DNA from: Varroa destructor
Taxonomy: Eukaryota > Arthropoda > Arachnida > Mesostigmata > Varroidae
Reading direction: 5' to 3'
NCBI RefSeq assembly: GCF_002443255.2
Contig: NW_019211456.1
Span: 30,005,341-30,069,340 of the forward strand
DNA length: 64,000 nt
The notes below the pieces were generated by a model, which was given only the letters and a program-made list of their open reading frames with translations, was not told the DNA's origin and ran no database searches. Shown here one piece after another: positions 1 through 13,692 of the stretch. Position 1 is the first letter of the stretch. Every line of letters starts with the position of its first letter. Both the position numbers and the translations under genes were made by a program.

Positions 1-2390
1 CTCACATAACGACGGCCGTTATAGTTATAATGAAAAGCTAAGCTCTCGTTCATCCCGAAATTCTAAGAATTCCCAAAATGTAGAACTGCAACCCTAACCC
101 ACTGAAATACCTCACCTAAAGGCCATGACCAGAAGCAGGAGGAAAAATGAAAACGAAAAAAAAGACACCATATACGTGACACGACTGTTTGGCTTATAGG
201 GTAGAGTTAGGTGATTGTTTTGGAACTGTCAAGTTGACTCTGAAAGTCTGACTGCTGGAAATAACGCCCTTTGATTCGCTTTGACATCTGGTGCTCCAAA
301 GTGGTAACCCATGAACAGTGTAACATGAGGGCACGAAATGGACACGCATGTTTAATGGGTAGATAACGTAGTTGCTTATTAAACATGGACACAAGTGAAA
401 TGGTACTAGTGGTCCCAAACGGGCTATATATACAATTTATATTGTGCTGAGGATCAAGCGTGCAGAGCAGCGCTCATCGACAGTATCGAGCCTAAGATTC
501 GAAACGTTTATTTCTTGGCCTACATCTTGAGCTTTGAGAAATAACGATCAACTTGGAACAGAGCTGATAATGGGCAGTCAACATATTTGCATACGTCTAT
601 AATATAAAAAAACGTCCAGATTAACCTAATTCTGTAGGGCATTACGAGACACACCCGAGGCGCTTTGAAGTCGTTGTTCCCTGTTTTTCGAACACGATAA
701 CAATCATTTGCGATGGCACAGTGGTCCTGAGTAACCGCTCGTTCGTATCCTATAGCAACCGTTATTATAACAACGAACTCTAATGAATCAGTTTCAAAGC
801 AATATCAGACTCGATTATAAGCACGATGCGTACCTAAAAACGTACGCTTGTTATTCTTTGTATAAGCTGCTACGAAAATGCGTTTATCTGTTTTGAGCTT
901 CGTTGGATTTGAGGGCTATTGTACGAAGGGTTAAATGACCAATTTACTAACGTCACTTCCTATCTTGCCTGTCTTACAAAAAATTGATTTTTCCTAAATT
1001 CTTTTCTTATCTAGCCTTGCCCAGTATGCAAATTACTTAGCAGATGAAACTAATCGAAAGTAAGGTTAATATTAACGATTCGTAAATATCTGCTGAATGA
1101 TAATATACGCGGCTCTTACGTTGTGCGTGATTTCTTTTTTACTGACCTCTTTATTAGGAATGATATGCTCCTATAACACCGAAGTAAATGTATCGCTCCT
1201 CGAAGAACTGAGATGTCTAGTTATTGAAGGCGTTTGTCTAGTTGAAGAAAAGAACAAGACTGGTAGTTTGCGATATAAAAAAAAGCTGCTTTCTCTTGGC
1301 AGGTCTTATTTAAAGTTTGGTCGTAAAGCTACTCCGCACATTAGCTGTAGCAAATCCCAAAAATAGTCCAGTTCATTTTCTAGTTGTGATGGACAAACGC
1401 TGGACATTTTAAACATGAAATTATAAGAACTCTCCTCAGGAAGCTTTCCATCATTGCCCTTGGTTTTGTGACGTCGTAAAGACTGATCTGATCATTACAA
1501 ACCCCCGCGTACATCTAACATAACGCTTAGACAATCAATCGTATTTCTTCGGAACAAATCCCTATCACAGTCTACGCAGACTACATAAAGGGCAAGCACA
1601 AGGTCTTTACATGTGCGTAACTTCGACTATTTCGATCCTAGTTAGTCGCGAGCTAGCCATTTCCAAGTGGAGTAAGTTATTAGCAAACATCGTCTAAAGG
1701 GGAAACTTTCCTGTTGAAGGAATGCTACCATCCGGCAGTTATCAACGGCTCACTTTGTAGGTAGACAGAGATCTTAGCCATTATGGATTGCTGGGAGTTC
1801 GAAAGAGGATAAGGGGAGGGTGATGTTGTTTGCGCGGGTCTCGCATGCATAGGATCGTTTCTCAGGACTAGTAGGGATAGCATAGAAATACTTCAAGCTA
1901 TATACAGACCACCGGCAATGAATTTCGCGACGTGCGGCGTGACACAAGCGTATCCCGTTGTCTAGTCGCCTGCATGTACATCTGCTTCGAATGAACTTCC
2001 GTTGAATTCATTAAAATAGCCAATGACAGAAGTGCCTCATGCGCGACTTTTCTGGAAGGTTTGTTGAACAAACGTTTCAAAGCCCGATATATGACCTAGG
2101 CAAAGGTCGGAACTTTTTTGTTATAGACGTTACATTCGTAAGTACGGGAGCATGCTAGTTGGCATTAAATATATAAATACATCGCATCAATCGTCTTGGA
2201 ACGGCTACGGAATGTAGCTAAATGCAGCTGGTCAACCAATTTTTTCAGAGCTGACATTTGGATCCAGTTGTACATGATTGGTTGTAAAAAAATCAGCCTA
2301 AAAGTATGGAGAGGTCGTGGAAAACTCTCAAATACCCAAACTGTGATTAGGCAATTCAAAAGATTTCGTACATTCGTGTAGCCTGTGCAC
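1..2390. other. Non-coding stretch, no supportable gene
   Basis: All frames are closed at short intervals. The longest open frame (1097-1366, plus) begins with a hydrophobic run, MIIYAALTLCVISFLLTSLL, followed by a basic tail, so it would read as a small membrane-anchored peptide. It has no recognisable family, no codon-use contrast with its surroundings and no clear splice signals. Frames of this length are expected by chance here. Confidence 0.6.
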
Positions 2391-2520
2391 GCCTCTTGTA
2401 AAGTGTACGAAATATATATAGACGGAAGCAAGAAAGAAAGAACTTTACCTGCCATCATCCTTCACTGTAGAAGGATCTTCTTGAAAAAATTGATACAGAA
2501 ATCGATGTTATTACCTTTAT
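2391..2520 (+). mobile_element. Possible RNase H fragment of a retrotransposon
   Basis: One plus-strand frame reads KVYEIYIDGSKKERTLPAII and ends at a TGA near 2520. The string YIDGSK resembles the YTDGSK motif that opens the RNase H domain of many LINE and LTR retrotransposons, where the aspartate is catalytic. No second RNase H motif is visible and there is no reverse transcriptase upstream. It lies 0.6 kb before a better-supported LINE endonuclease remnant on the same strand, but RNase H normally follows rather than precedes the endonuclease, so this would be a separate fragment. It may be chance. Confidence 0.2.
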
Positions 2521-2539
2521 GAAATTATTGGTTTTTTAG

Positions 2540-2737
2540 GTAATAGATTTGCAAGCAACGGTGGGTAACCGAACCGTAGAACGCGAACAGCTGGTCATTC
2601 AGCAACAAACAGCTAAAGAAAAAGAAAGCTCACAGTCGCATCATAAGCGCTTAGCGCACAATCCTCAACATAGCAAGGCTCAACGACGAGGACGCAGATT
2701 CACACTTGCAAGTACTAAAACACGTAGCCAATTGTAA
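2540..2737 (+). CDS. Candidate terminal exon, Gln/Lys/Arg-rich peptide, unknown family
   Basis: A T-rich tract ending in an AG at 2538-2539 precedes an open frame of about 65 codons that closes with TAA. The peptide starts VIDLQATVGNRTVEREQLVI and is rich in Gln, Lys and Arg with few hydrophobics, quite unlike the T-rich chance frames nearby; the first part could form a short helix. Local G+C is higher than in the flanks. An internal ATG is absent: the frame would depend on splicing, or on the TTG at 2549 as a non-standard start. I recognise no domain and found no matching upstream exon, so this stays a weak candidate. Confidence 0.15.
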   Translation, partial: VIDLQATVGNRTVEREQLVIQQQTAKEKESSQSHHKRLAHNPQHSKAQRRGRRFTLASTKTRSQL

Positions 2738-3114
2738 CAGTGAACACTGAGTTTCGGTCTAATATCAGCAAAACCAACAAATTCAGTGGACTGACAAATG
2801 GTGCCTCAGAGAGCGTAGGGATCCCAGTAAAAGAAAACATCGTATTCTAGTTGTGCCAAATCACGGATATCGTTAGAAACTTTCCGCACTCCGTCCATGT
2901 AGTAAAAGTATATTTGTATCACGCCCAGATTCCGCTTTCAAGCCGCAAAAGTTGTATCGAAGCCTCTTCTTATCTGCTACATGCCCAGTTGCATGCATAC
3001 TACGGCTGTTTCTATGTCGAAGTACCTGACAGCAACATGCCATCAATTACCCCACTGCGTCCATGTTTGTTGAGGAGACTGAAGTGGCATACATTATCGA
3101 GACCTAGCCGATAC

Positions 3115-3600
3115 TTTACCGCGTCATCTGCTGAAATATCGAACAGTGAATTTAAAGATATCTATGAACACCGTAGTAGACCAATCGGTGGAGGAGTCCT
3201 GATCCGAGTAAATAAGATTGCATACGGTAAAAGCATGACGAAAATCGTTGCTGATTCAGGACCGCTCGCACAAGTCGAGTGTACAGTTGTTCTTGCTAGA
3301 AGCTTGAATCAGACTGGCATAAAGTACATCGACTAAAGCTGTTTTTCCAAACAGCATTTACAAACCCAACAACGATAGCCTATCAAAACAAGAAATGTTC
3401 CTAAGTCCTTGCCGTAAAACAGGACAACAGCAGCTTGTTACCGACCCAACGAAAGGGTCTACAAACGCCATCGCAATCTGTTAAGCTTTACGCGCTACTG
3501 ACCACGCAATGGTCACGTTTACAATCTCGCGCAACTCTGACTCTCAACATTAATCGTCGTTGTTCCTAAAAAGGGGGATTACGATCGCGTGATGTATACT
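3115..3600 (+). mobile_element. Decayed non-LTR retrotransposon (LINE) endonuclease fragment
   Basis: A plus-strand frame contains SSAEISNSEFKDIYEHRSRP followed by GGGVLIRV (3187-3210), which fits the pattern of LINE apurinic endonucleases: a 'sEi..sE...Y...R.DR' segment, then GGGVLIAV. After a TAA at 3334 and a frame change, QQQLVTDPTKG is read at 3425-3460, matching the family motif QLVTEPTRG. In that same frame ATDHAMVTFTI follows at 3494-3526, matching the conserved SDH near the domain end. The gap between the last two is shorter than usual, which implies an internal deletion, and another TAA lies at 3482. A further frame reads VVVPKKGDYDRV at about 3556-3591, possibly the linker beyond the domain. 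CR1/Jockey-type elements fit best. No reverse transcriptase follows, so this is a truncated, dead copy. Confidence 0.65.
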
Positions 3601-6600
3601 AATCCACTAATCAGTTAGTTTTCCTCCCTTTGTCGCAATGTAGGCATGATGCCAACGAAAGCCCCCAATAGTCAGGAAAAGACTGACGCTTACACGCAGC
3701 ATATTCTTCGTCAGCTTAAAACAAAACATAATAATCAAACGATCATTCCTTAACTAAATTAATCACAAAAGACGTTGGTAATGGGAGCAGAGGAGTAAAA
3801 AAGGTTGCATCGTTCAGGGTTGAAATTCACGCACAATTCACGGGTACATTCAGCGGCGCCTCAAGGTGATACATAGTCTTAATTCTATTAATAATGTTTG
3901 CTAATGATGCTGTAAAAGCGTATGTTCTCTGTAACGTTTTTAGTGCCCGAGGAAATTAGTCATCGTGCCCTTAGCGTTCATCGATGTTCCAAAAAAGTCT
4001 GCATATGGTAAACAACCCCGATACCTCGCCAGTTGACCTCGAGCCTTAGTTAAATGAACGAGCAATCCAGCAAAGCGAGACATCTGACGGAATATCCCTA
4101 AGAAAAACACCGGGGGAGTGAAGTTTCCAAGCTGTTTCAAACTGTTATCGTCAGCTCAGCCTGATCTCAGTAAAAAAAAGTATAATGTCCTGCGACAATA
4201 CAAATAGCTAAGGCCCGACCTAGAAGGGGCAGTTCGCGTATCGGCCGAAACACTTTGTCGTCATACAACTGCCAGACACAAAAGAACTGGATATTCGCAA
4301 TGAATGCCACTAGTGTGCAGGATGGCCGGCTGGATATTGGTACCAGGAGGCACTACAGATATATATTGGGTTCTGTTTACGTGTGCAAAGATTGTACCAA
4401 GCGCACGGGTCAGCAGCACCGGTGTTTCCCTTGGATTCGAAAGAGGTCAAGCCGCAATGCTTGGATAACATTGTCATATTGATTTTTCCATTTTGATAAA
4501 TATGAATATCATTTGTTTTTATTTTTCTAAGTGTAATTGATAAATATCTATGTTTTCCGGTATCTATATATATAACGTTATTGTTGTTTCAGATACGCGT
4601 GTGTTTAAACGTTCGAGCGTCGTGTGATTTGCTTATTACGTTGACATATCCGTTGATAGGAACATACATCCGATTTTGAGAAGATAAGACACAGCTGTCA
4701 CATTAGAATCGAGAGCTTTGTTTTGCGACTTACTTATAGCACGATCATTCGAGACTAGTAGTTTTTTTTAACTAACGTGTATAATCCACGAAGGGTGACG
4801 ACGATCTCAGCTCCTCATTGCTAAAATGAGCCTGCTTGAGTTAGCATTGTAAGCAATTTTTGCTTCTTTTTTGTCAGGCTTCTTACTTGGGATGTATATG
4901 GGTCAGTCGGTTGCAAGTGCCCGCGGAGCAATATGCTTATTTGATGGTCGCTACCTGCCTTAATAGTTTACTAATTGAAACAAACGCAAACAAGTTCATA
5001 TTTTCTATATTATTTTGGTACTAGCTTGCTGCTCATTCGATAACGTTAACTAATAAAGACATTATTTCTGTTAGGCTTTATTGACACGTCCGCAAAAGCG
5101 CGGTTCACGGCAGTGCATCACTTGAGCAATGCCTTTGAATCCAAAATAGTAGCTTGCTGGTAAGTTATTTGTAGTTAGAACTTAACAGGTTGCCTATTAT
5201 TTGCCAAAAACAGAATTTCTTCTATAAGATCACAACATGTGTAAGTACGCAATGAACTATCCGCAAAGCAAGCTAATGATAAAAACCGATATACAGGTAA
5301 GTGTATGTAGCGAAGGGAATCAACGAAAGGCTTTTTTGGAACCATTGCACTTTGTCGTTTTACGGGTATGGCTATATAGCACACCTAAATCTCCTTGATG
5401 GTGAAACATCTAGAATCGATAACCGATCCTAGAACCACTGTGCCTGTATAAAACCTTTAACCAAAGGTGACTGCTCGGCCGCCTCAGTCGTTTGTCCTGT
5501 TAGAAGTGTGTATGAATACCTAATGAAGTAGTGCTCAGCAGTTAGCGCCATTACCATCATTACCTTCCCTCCCAGGACAAGATGCAAGATTATGATTCTT
5601 AACCTAATATCAGAGAGCATCGTTAGATACAGACGTTGACGGTATCACGTTTTTCACCTACACAAAACGGGGTAGGTCTAGGCACATAGTCAAGCGGGCT
5701 GCGTTTGGCCTCACGTTAGGGTGGATTACCTTGGTGTGCTGTTTACTCTGCGGCAAGATTGCATAAAGGCTTAGATATTGCATAACATAAAGCCGCAATT
5801 TAATCCTTGCAGATTTCTCCCGACGGCCGAGATTATAGTTCTTGCTGGCGATAGCATCAACTACGTTGCAAACGCCCGTTCGTAGGAAATGTTTTCGTTG
5901 AAATTGCCGGAAATCTTTCCGCTCTACTGCAGCGGAAGCATTTCTAATGCCGCAAGAGATATCATCAAGGGAAGATTACCAGTAGTCTCCAACATGAAGA
6001 TCTGCATTCTAGAAGACAATCTAGGATTAGGTGAGGATGACGCCTTTAAGAAAGGACGCCTTCGCCTGCTTCCCTTGAGTCTAATCGCGTTAACACAAAG
6101 CTCTTCATCAACCAAAAAGATCAAGTGAGTGAATCTAAGTGGCAAAAAATATGTGCGCCTGTAGAAATATGAAGTTTGCTACTGTGTCCGATGTGATTTG
6201 ACCAACTATAGAAGTTTATTATTTAGTTCAGGTTTATTATTAAGGTGTTAATCTGTTAAAATGGAAGTGCTTAAGGTTTGATTCTGCTGATGAACTTAAC
6301 TTGATTACTAATCAATTTGAGCGCAATACAGTTACTTTCTATAAATAGTAGGCAGCGGTACTTTCCAAACACACAATTCGTCATAGCAACGGTTATCTAA
6401 ATATGGATCGATAACCGTATAGATAAACAAAATAGGCAAAATGGCGTGCATAGATCCAAGGCCGATTTTTTTTAAGGAGCTAGCGCCTAGCTGTTCGCTG
6501 ACAAATATTTCAGGACTTGAAAACCGTTGTGTAAAGCACGTGATCACCAAACGTACTAAATGTTGTTTTTTATAAATATTGATGAAAAAATGAAATGACA

Positions 6601-9600
6601 AATCATCATCAGGCTCCTATTCTTTATCGGTTGATCAGACAACAATCACAAAAGCGATGTCTCTGAAGTAACGTCGAAGAAGTACCGCTACGCCTAGCTA
6701 GCGTTTCTCAATATCAGGGCAGATCGAGGCGAAACGTGTTCGATATGTTATACTGTATGTATATAGTAACCAGGAACATAGTTTCGGGCTATTCATACGG
6801 TGCCATGTAATATTCTCGGGCTTCATACTCTACTGATTTTTTTATGAGCTTCTATTATTTATTGCAAACGGAATAATCTACATAAAGGATAAATCGAGGT
6901 ATTTATGATAGGTTATCTTTACCCCTGGCTGAGGTTTCACGCTCGCCGCACCGGCTAGCTTATCTTAAATGTAACGGCTGTTGTAGCACGAAGACGAGCC
7001 GTGAGCTTTTGCAGTTAGTCATTTTGATTCAATACGGTATAGCATCGTAGCATCGTTACTGGACGAAGGGGAGCAAAATTTGTCTTCCGATACGCGTTAA
7101 CGGGAAAAACTGAAGCTTCGGAGCTTAGCGATGCTATGAAACACACAATGTTTGCATGACTACTCTCTAGATACATATCTACAAATACGCTCACCGAAAA
7201 TATCATTGATAAAAGCTTCTGTCGCCACGTTACATTGTCAACGGCCTATGATTCATTAGTTCAAGTGTACCGTGTGAATAACTGCTAGGTAAAGAAACCC
7301 TCGTTGAAGTTGGCCCAGTTTAGGGTGAACTTATGGCCAGCGCGGTGCATCAACTCACCGTAACAACTTACTTATCTCCCGGTATGTTCAACAAAAAACT
7401 TCGCCTTGGTTTCTATATGTGTTAAGCAATTATCCTCTGTCTACATGCGAGCGCTTTCGTCTGGACGCTACTTCGATTAAAGAAAACTTTTTTTACACCA
7501 GGTGGGCAGTGTGATTCTAATGCACAATGCAAACAAAGGAAGATGTTTATAAAACAAATATACTAACAGTATACATTTGAAACAGCGAAAACATGACTAA
7601 TAGGACGACCATCTGATAAAATAACTTATGTTATGGTGAAGTGGATTCACGTATCATCCAAGTTTTGCCTTTCATTACTATCCATAAATTATATGATGAT
7701 CTTTAAGCCAAAGTATATCCTTGCACCCGTAGCTTCACTTGATGTAGCATCAAGATATTTGCATATCGGAAGCGGCCGGTTTTCGACGACTTTGTTGGTA
7801 TCTGAGAAATACGGCTGCCTTATTTTCAAAAGGTAAGCGCTACGAATCGTGAAATATGCTTGGTGTAATAAACCTTTTGTGATGGAATCATCGGTTAGGT
7901 AATCTTAAAGCCACGGATCTACTCTGTCTGAAATGAAAGAGAGGTTACATACGTTTCTTCTATCTTTAACATCACGAATACGCATTTATTAGAAACCGAT
8001 GGAGCTAAGCAAGGTAGGCAGAACAGCGGCCACTGACACTTCGGCGGGTCGCCCCTTACCTATGTTAACCAATTTCCGTACCTGTGGTTGCTCGTTCTAG
8101 CGAACGGCAGAAGCTCCACTGCACACCTCACCAAAAAATACAGAAAAGCAATTTTATTTATGGCAATGGCGCTCAGCTTGCTCCGCCTCAAAATGGCTCC
8201 AATCGCAACGTGAATGAAATACGTGTCATTTGGAAAGAGCCTACAACAGAGGACCTTGAATAATTAAATTGCATTATAGTCCCGTTCCTTAAAAGAGAAC
8301 TGGGACCACACATAGTAACCCGAAATCGTCTTATGTATCTCCTAGGCGACTCGCCATTGCTGTCCGAGCGCTTACGGCATCGTTTTGAGCTCCCAGTAAG
8401 GAAAGTTTTCAGGACGAATCTTTGGGGGTACAACAAACAAAAATTTGTGGAGATTTCTTTGCTTTGGGTGCTATAAGTAGAGCGGTTGTAAGTAAAGTCC
8501 ACAGCAACGGTTAGAAACGGACGAACTGGCTAACGAGCCACAACTTCACTTGCTTTGTTGTTACCATGGAAAGAGGTAGATTTTCACGAGCCTAACGTTG
8601 CATAGAGATGTTCCGGCAAAATTACGCTTGGTACCACACTGCTCGTCGCTCTGCCGCTTTCTGGTACGGTTCTTAGGACATCTGGCAGACCTTTCAAATT
8701 AGTTGTATGATTTCAAATGGTTTTGTATATACATCTTTTCCTATACTGGAACGTTATATTGTCGACCTGTTTGAAGTCTTCTTCAACTTCTACCAACAAA
8801 GCTAAATAAAAATTTTATTAAACTAAGTAATCATCTAGTTCAAGTAATACGGTACGTTTCTATAGTTGTAATAAAATATCCTGGCTACGTTGCAAAATAA
8901 CGAAGCCACAAAGACGGTTACGAGTATCCAAAGCGGCCAATCATTTCGACAAAATTGGATTTGTGCCTAGTTTTCCCAAAATCAGTTTTGAGGTCGGCTA
9001 AGTTACAGATTGTTACATGTTTATTCAATAGTTATAGATATAGAGTTAATCGTAATGTATATCTACTCGTGTGTGTTGAATATTTATGGCCCATTACAAT
9101 CGGTTTCCGCTCAAGAAACTGGGCACGTTTCTATTTCCTAAAGCTGGTGGAACTGATATCGCTGTTCCTATCTTATGCGTGTATGTATACGGTTATCATA
9201 AGAATATAAAGATGGCTTCATTAGTATTCGCCGAGACCTTCTAGGTCTTAGGCGGAATCCCAAGATTCTTTGTATTATTATGCTTACAGAACCTTCGTAT
9301 TGTACCGGACAGATCATTTTATAGCGATTGATCGATGTTACTACAATTCACTGGTAGTGCGGGATCATTTTCCACAAAATCATATATTTTATTATAATCT
9401 GTAACACTTTTCTGTGTTAGGTTTAGCAGATTAGCGTCACACAAAATCCGGCAGCTTTGTTGCCCTCGTAATGAGATCGACTTGTCTACCTAGCGCAAAT
9501 GACAGTGCCTGTCTTTTGCAGGCTCAATTGACGATCTGTATGAAAACAAAGAAGCTGCAACGTTAACAAATTATTCTATATAGCAATCAAAATGGGTGAC

Positions 9601-11340
9601 ATAGTTATCAAATAAAATAATACAATTTTTCACAACGCGAGAGGCACCACTTCGCCTTCGCACAGATAAGGTCGCTAGGTGTATTACATATGCTAAACCT
9701 CGTTTGGTAAATAAGCAAACGTGTGCACACAAATGACACAATATCTTGAATTCGTCATGAGGAGTTGGGCCGAAGTCAAACTTAGCGATCTGTTATCAAT
9801 GGCAGATCCCAGTGCTTTTGCTTTTTCTTTGTATTAGTACTCCCACTGTTACCTTTTCCGGCTCTTCTAGATTCCACATCGGCTTGCTTTTTCCATAGCT
9901 GCCAAAACGCGGCTTTCTCGTCACGGTACAAAAATCCTTGAAGTGACAATGTAGTTCTAGCTTCGTTGCTAGACGTTGATCGATGAGAGTTGACTCTGGC
10001 GTTTGCAGTCGCCACATGATGCGTACTTCAGGCATCAACGGCCCAAGCAGGGACGGTTGAAACAGCTAGAAACCGTATGCGAACGGAAATGAATCTGTCT
10101 GTCCGGCAAATGTCGCAACGTAGACTGCCCCAAACTAGGATGCCAGCAATGCAAAGAGAAGGACGAAGATGCGACGGCAGCGACGCTGATGCCGTTGGAG
10201 GGTGTCACATAATCCTGACTCATGTGGAATTACGACTAGAGGTGAATCAGCTGGAGAGGATATGGGGGCAAGTTGACACTGCTATTTCGGTTGAGCCCAG
10301 CTGCGTAGCTGTTTGCGGAACTAGAAAGTTCTGTTGAACTGTGTGGAACAGAGAGATATTTGCTTAGCGACAGCGAAAGTTAAGGGGAAACAGAATATAC
10401 ACTAGTGTTGTACCGTGCGTTTTAGTGTATACAGATATTCGGAGAGTTGAAGTAAAAAGAAAGTGAAAAGGATTTTAGCAGTGTGAAAGAGTTTTTGTTG
10501 CCACGAAGCCCATCTATTATGCTTAATCACTGTAGATCAAGTAGGGTTAACCTTGTTATTCAGTACTTTTTGTTATTTGTCTCTGACTTCTTTTCAAGCC
10601 ACTTGACCTAATTAGTAAGTCCTGAGGGATTTTTGCCGTCGGGCCTTTTTGAATGTGTATGCACAAGAGCCGTCATACAGTATTTTTGGGTACGCAAAGA
10701 ATATGCTTATTCAGGAAACTCTGGAAACGGTGTGCGTATGTATTATCTTCATAAACGTGTTTAAAATATTCATGTGAAAACTCCGGCTTTTTTGCCATCT
10801 TTCAATTGTTAGAATAAAAACCTAATCATAAGGCTTACATTATTTATACTGAGTATGCGTCGAGAGGAATCTTACACTGCAGCATATCGGTGCAGGCGGG
10901 CAAAGAGAACGTCCTTCAGGTCTGGGAAAGGGCTATAATTAGCATGTTCAGCTCTTTCTTAAGAACAAAAAACTCACAAAAGTGGCAGGCTGGGTAGTGC
11001 GGCATGCAATAAACACCGATATGTACCTAGCTAGAAATGGTTTTTAGACCTAGATTTGCAAATTATATCGTCTCACAAACTACATACACACGGCACGACC
11101 CCAGATTACTTACACCATATAAGAACTATCTGTTTTGCCGTTGCCTAAAATTAGCTGTGAACGTAATACAGAACAAATATCTAAAACGGGTCAGGTAATT
11201 AATTAAAACCGATGATCTGACGGACATTATAATTACATGTTTTCATTTAGGTGGGGATCGTATCGCCTTGTTCTCGATTAAAATAAAATGTACATTATGA
11301 ACAATATATGGATTCTGAGAAAATAGAATAATTATATTTT
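3601..11340. other. Long non-coding stretch
   Basis: No frame here shows recognisable protein similarity or a convincing exon. The most protein-like frame runs into 5889-6128 (plus): an acceptor-like TTGCAG at about 5812 leads into FLPTAEIIVLAGDS, then a TAG, then a further 79 codons to a TGA. I could not match it to anything. A G+C-richer patch at 9780-10340 has overlapping frames on both strands, including a six-cysteine run, which I judged chance. Confidence 0.55.
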
Positions 11341-11362
11341 ATTGCTAGCAGTATAATTTCAC

Positions 11363-11396
11363 ATAATAATAGTGATATAATAATAATAATAGTAGT
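11363..11396. repeat. Imperfect (TAA)n microsatellite
   Basis: ATAATAATAG-type trinucleotide units run through this segment with a pure core of five ATA units at about 11376-11391, in a very AT-rich neighbourhood. Confidence 0.85.
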
Positions 11397-11399
11397 ATT

Positions 11400-13690
11400 C
11401 TGTATAATAATTCTTGATATTAGTTGTTACCAAGCGGTCAAATATAGACTTGATTACACTGAAACGTGACCATTAAAGTCGTTAATGTGACTTGTTTACT
11501 TTTCGGGAAAACATGAATTATCGAGTTATCAATTAAGCTGCCATGACAAAGTTTGCCACTCCGTCTTATGATCGAAACAAAACAAAATTCTCATTACCCT
11601 AGGGCAAAGCACATTTCCTTACTAACAATATACCTGACACAAGCCAAGCATGATGTAACGCTAGCTCAAACTCTATCATGCCCACAAAAAGATCTTTTGT
11701 TAGTTAAAGTTCCTTAACACAAAACTTACAAACAACTTGTTTGTGACAGACGCGAATGTGAGCTTTGTTGGCAAACAACTTTTCCCAGAACATACACTGA
11801 AGGCTACCTTTATAAATCGTTGACAAGACAATGTTATCTATCTGAACCTGGCAATAACTATTTCAGAACAATGTTCCTTTCAACCAGCTAAATATTTAGT
11901 ATGGTTCCTAAATTCTACGTCACTTAGGGAAAGAAGAAGGCTTAAAACAGAGACTAGCACATTAGACCTCCAATTAGAAAGGAAATTTACCCGATGGACT
12001 CACAAGCAAGTTCAGCCAAGGTGGTCTGTTCTACCCACGTTACAGAATTAACATTTGTGTCTGACAGGTCCCTCATTTGTAGACAGCGTACCCTGTTTAA
12101 TGCTATCTGGCAGTCAACAAGTCTGAGATGGAAGCCAGTGTTATTCCCAAAGGAAAAGTCAACTAGCTTTTAGCCTTGTTATGGCGTCTAATTGCAGCGA
12201 GAGAACGTTACGTTCTCCTCCGTTTTCGTACTTTCGTACTTTTTCGTTTTCCTCCTGGCCTCCCTTGCCCCTTCAAGGAACATCACGAACACATCGACAC
12301 TTCGCTTCATGTGGCCGACCTCGTGCCTCGCAACCTAAGGAGTTGTACATCTTGGCATCAACGTTACGACGACAAACGCAATGAAGTGTTGGAAGAGGAG
12401 TCGCTTTGAAAATTGACATCCTTTGCTTCAGCACAACTAGCGCTGAATAAGTGCCCCATTCTTTCTATCCTGATATCGAAGTACCACTAAAAGTACTAAC
12501 ATCAACTCGCTACATCAAACAAAGAGTTTGCCAGAGTTTTGTACCCTTTGACGCCCCGTTTTAAAAATAACGACAGCTCTGTTAAATCACGCTCATGATT
12601 GTTTTTATAGGTTTTAATATGATTGAGCTCGACTTTCTGAGGGTCGATGCTTAAGAACTGTTCGTTTTTTCGTTCGGGTTTATCGGGGCGGACGTATCAC
12701 TCTTCACAAAGGATTTTCTAGAAAAATACAATTTTTCTTGGACTCTAGCGTACGTAAGTATCAGAAAGAGGGATAAAAGTGCAGAAACGTCGACTCCAAT
12801 TTTTCCGGATACCAGGCCTAGTTTCTGAACATCGGAAAAGCCGGAAAAACCTAGAAAATCGGCACCGATTTGTTCGATTTGCTATGCATAGATTTTGTCA
12901 TAAATTATGTACGGATAGCAGTTACCATGACGTGAATAAGATTCGATGCATTTGTAGGCCTTACGAGTCGCCGTTTAGTACGTATCACTCAATAGAGAGC
13001 ACACGTGCCTCGCCTTCAACTTATTGTACATGCACACCAAGTTTTAGTCAATAAATAGTGATGAATGATGTTGTGAGTTTGTGCAAAGTACGTAGTGGTT
13101 ACCCCCACGTTACCCCACTTCACAGAGCACACAAGGCTCGATATAATATTACTTAATGAGGATAATTTTTTGAAAGTTATATGTTTGCAGTTGTGGATTC
13201 TATGATCTGGGGCAGGTAAGACTATAATAAAAAAGTCAACTGGTTGCTTTTCTCCTTTATAGTCCAGCTTAGGTCCAAAACATATGCACTTAAAATGTGT
13301 TAAAAGTCTGATAGAACTCATTTCTGAAACCAGCATTTCCTTGTTAGATAGAAACTACTTGCCCGATTTAGCTTCCATTTTACCTAACCTTATCTTCTCC
13401 TACGTGTCAACGATACAATGAGAAAGTTATCTATGTTTATCAGATTCCCTTTTGACTTCTGCATATGACACTGCCTTTTCATTCTCTATATATGTATGTA
13501 TAGGCTACATTTCATTTTTCAAGTGTCCCTAGCAGACGATTGCGTCGTCGGGAAGCCGGCCTCTTTCTATTCGTTAGAAAACGTGCGTCGGAGAACTGGA
13601 TCGACCGACGATAAGACGGTATTGCCGAATGGCAACTGTTGCTACTACATAGGGATGGTATAGAGAACTACAACGACGGCAAGCAAGCCA
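11400..13690. other. Non-coding stretch
   Basis: A pyrimidine-rich block at 12180-12410 gives two overlapping plus-strand frames of about 70 codons, both low-complexity in appearance. Frames at 12779-13054 (plus) and 13016-13336 (minus) are likewise unrecognised. No RNA gene or repeat was seen. Confidence 0.55.
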
Positions 13691-13692
13691 AA

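Noticed and set aside
10092..10210. Cysteine-rich frame CLSGKCRNVDCPKLGCQQC
   Set aside because: Open for only about 39 codons between stops with no acceptor; six Cys in 22 residues is expected several times by chance in six frames.
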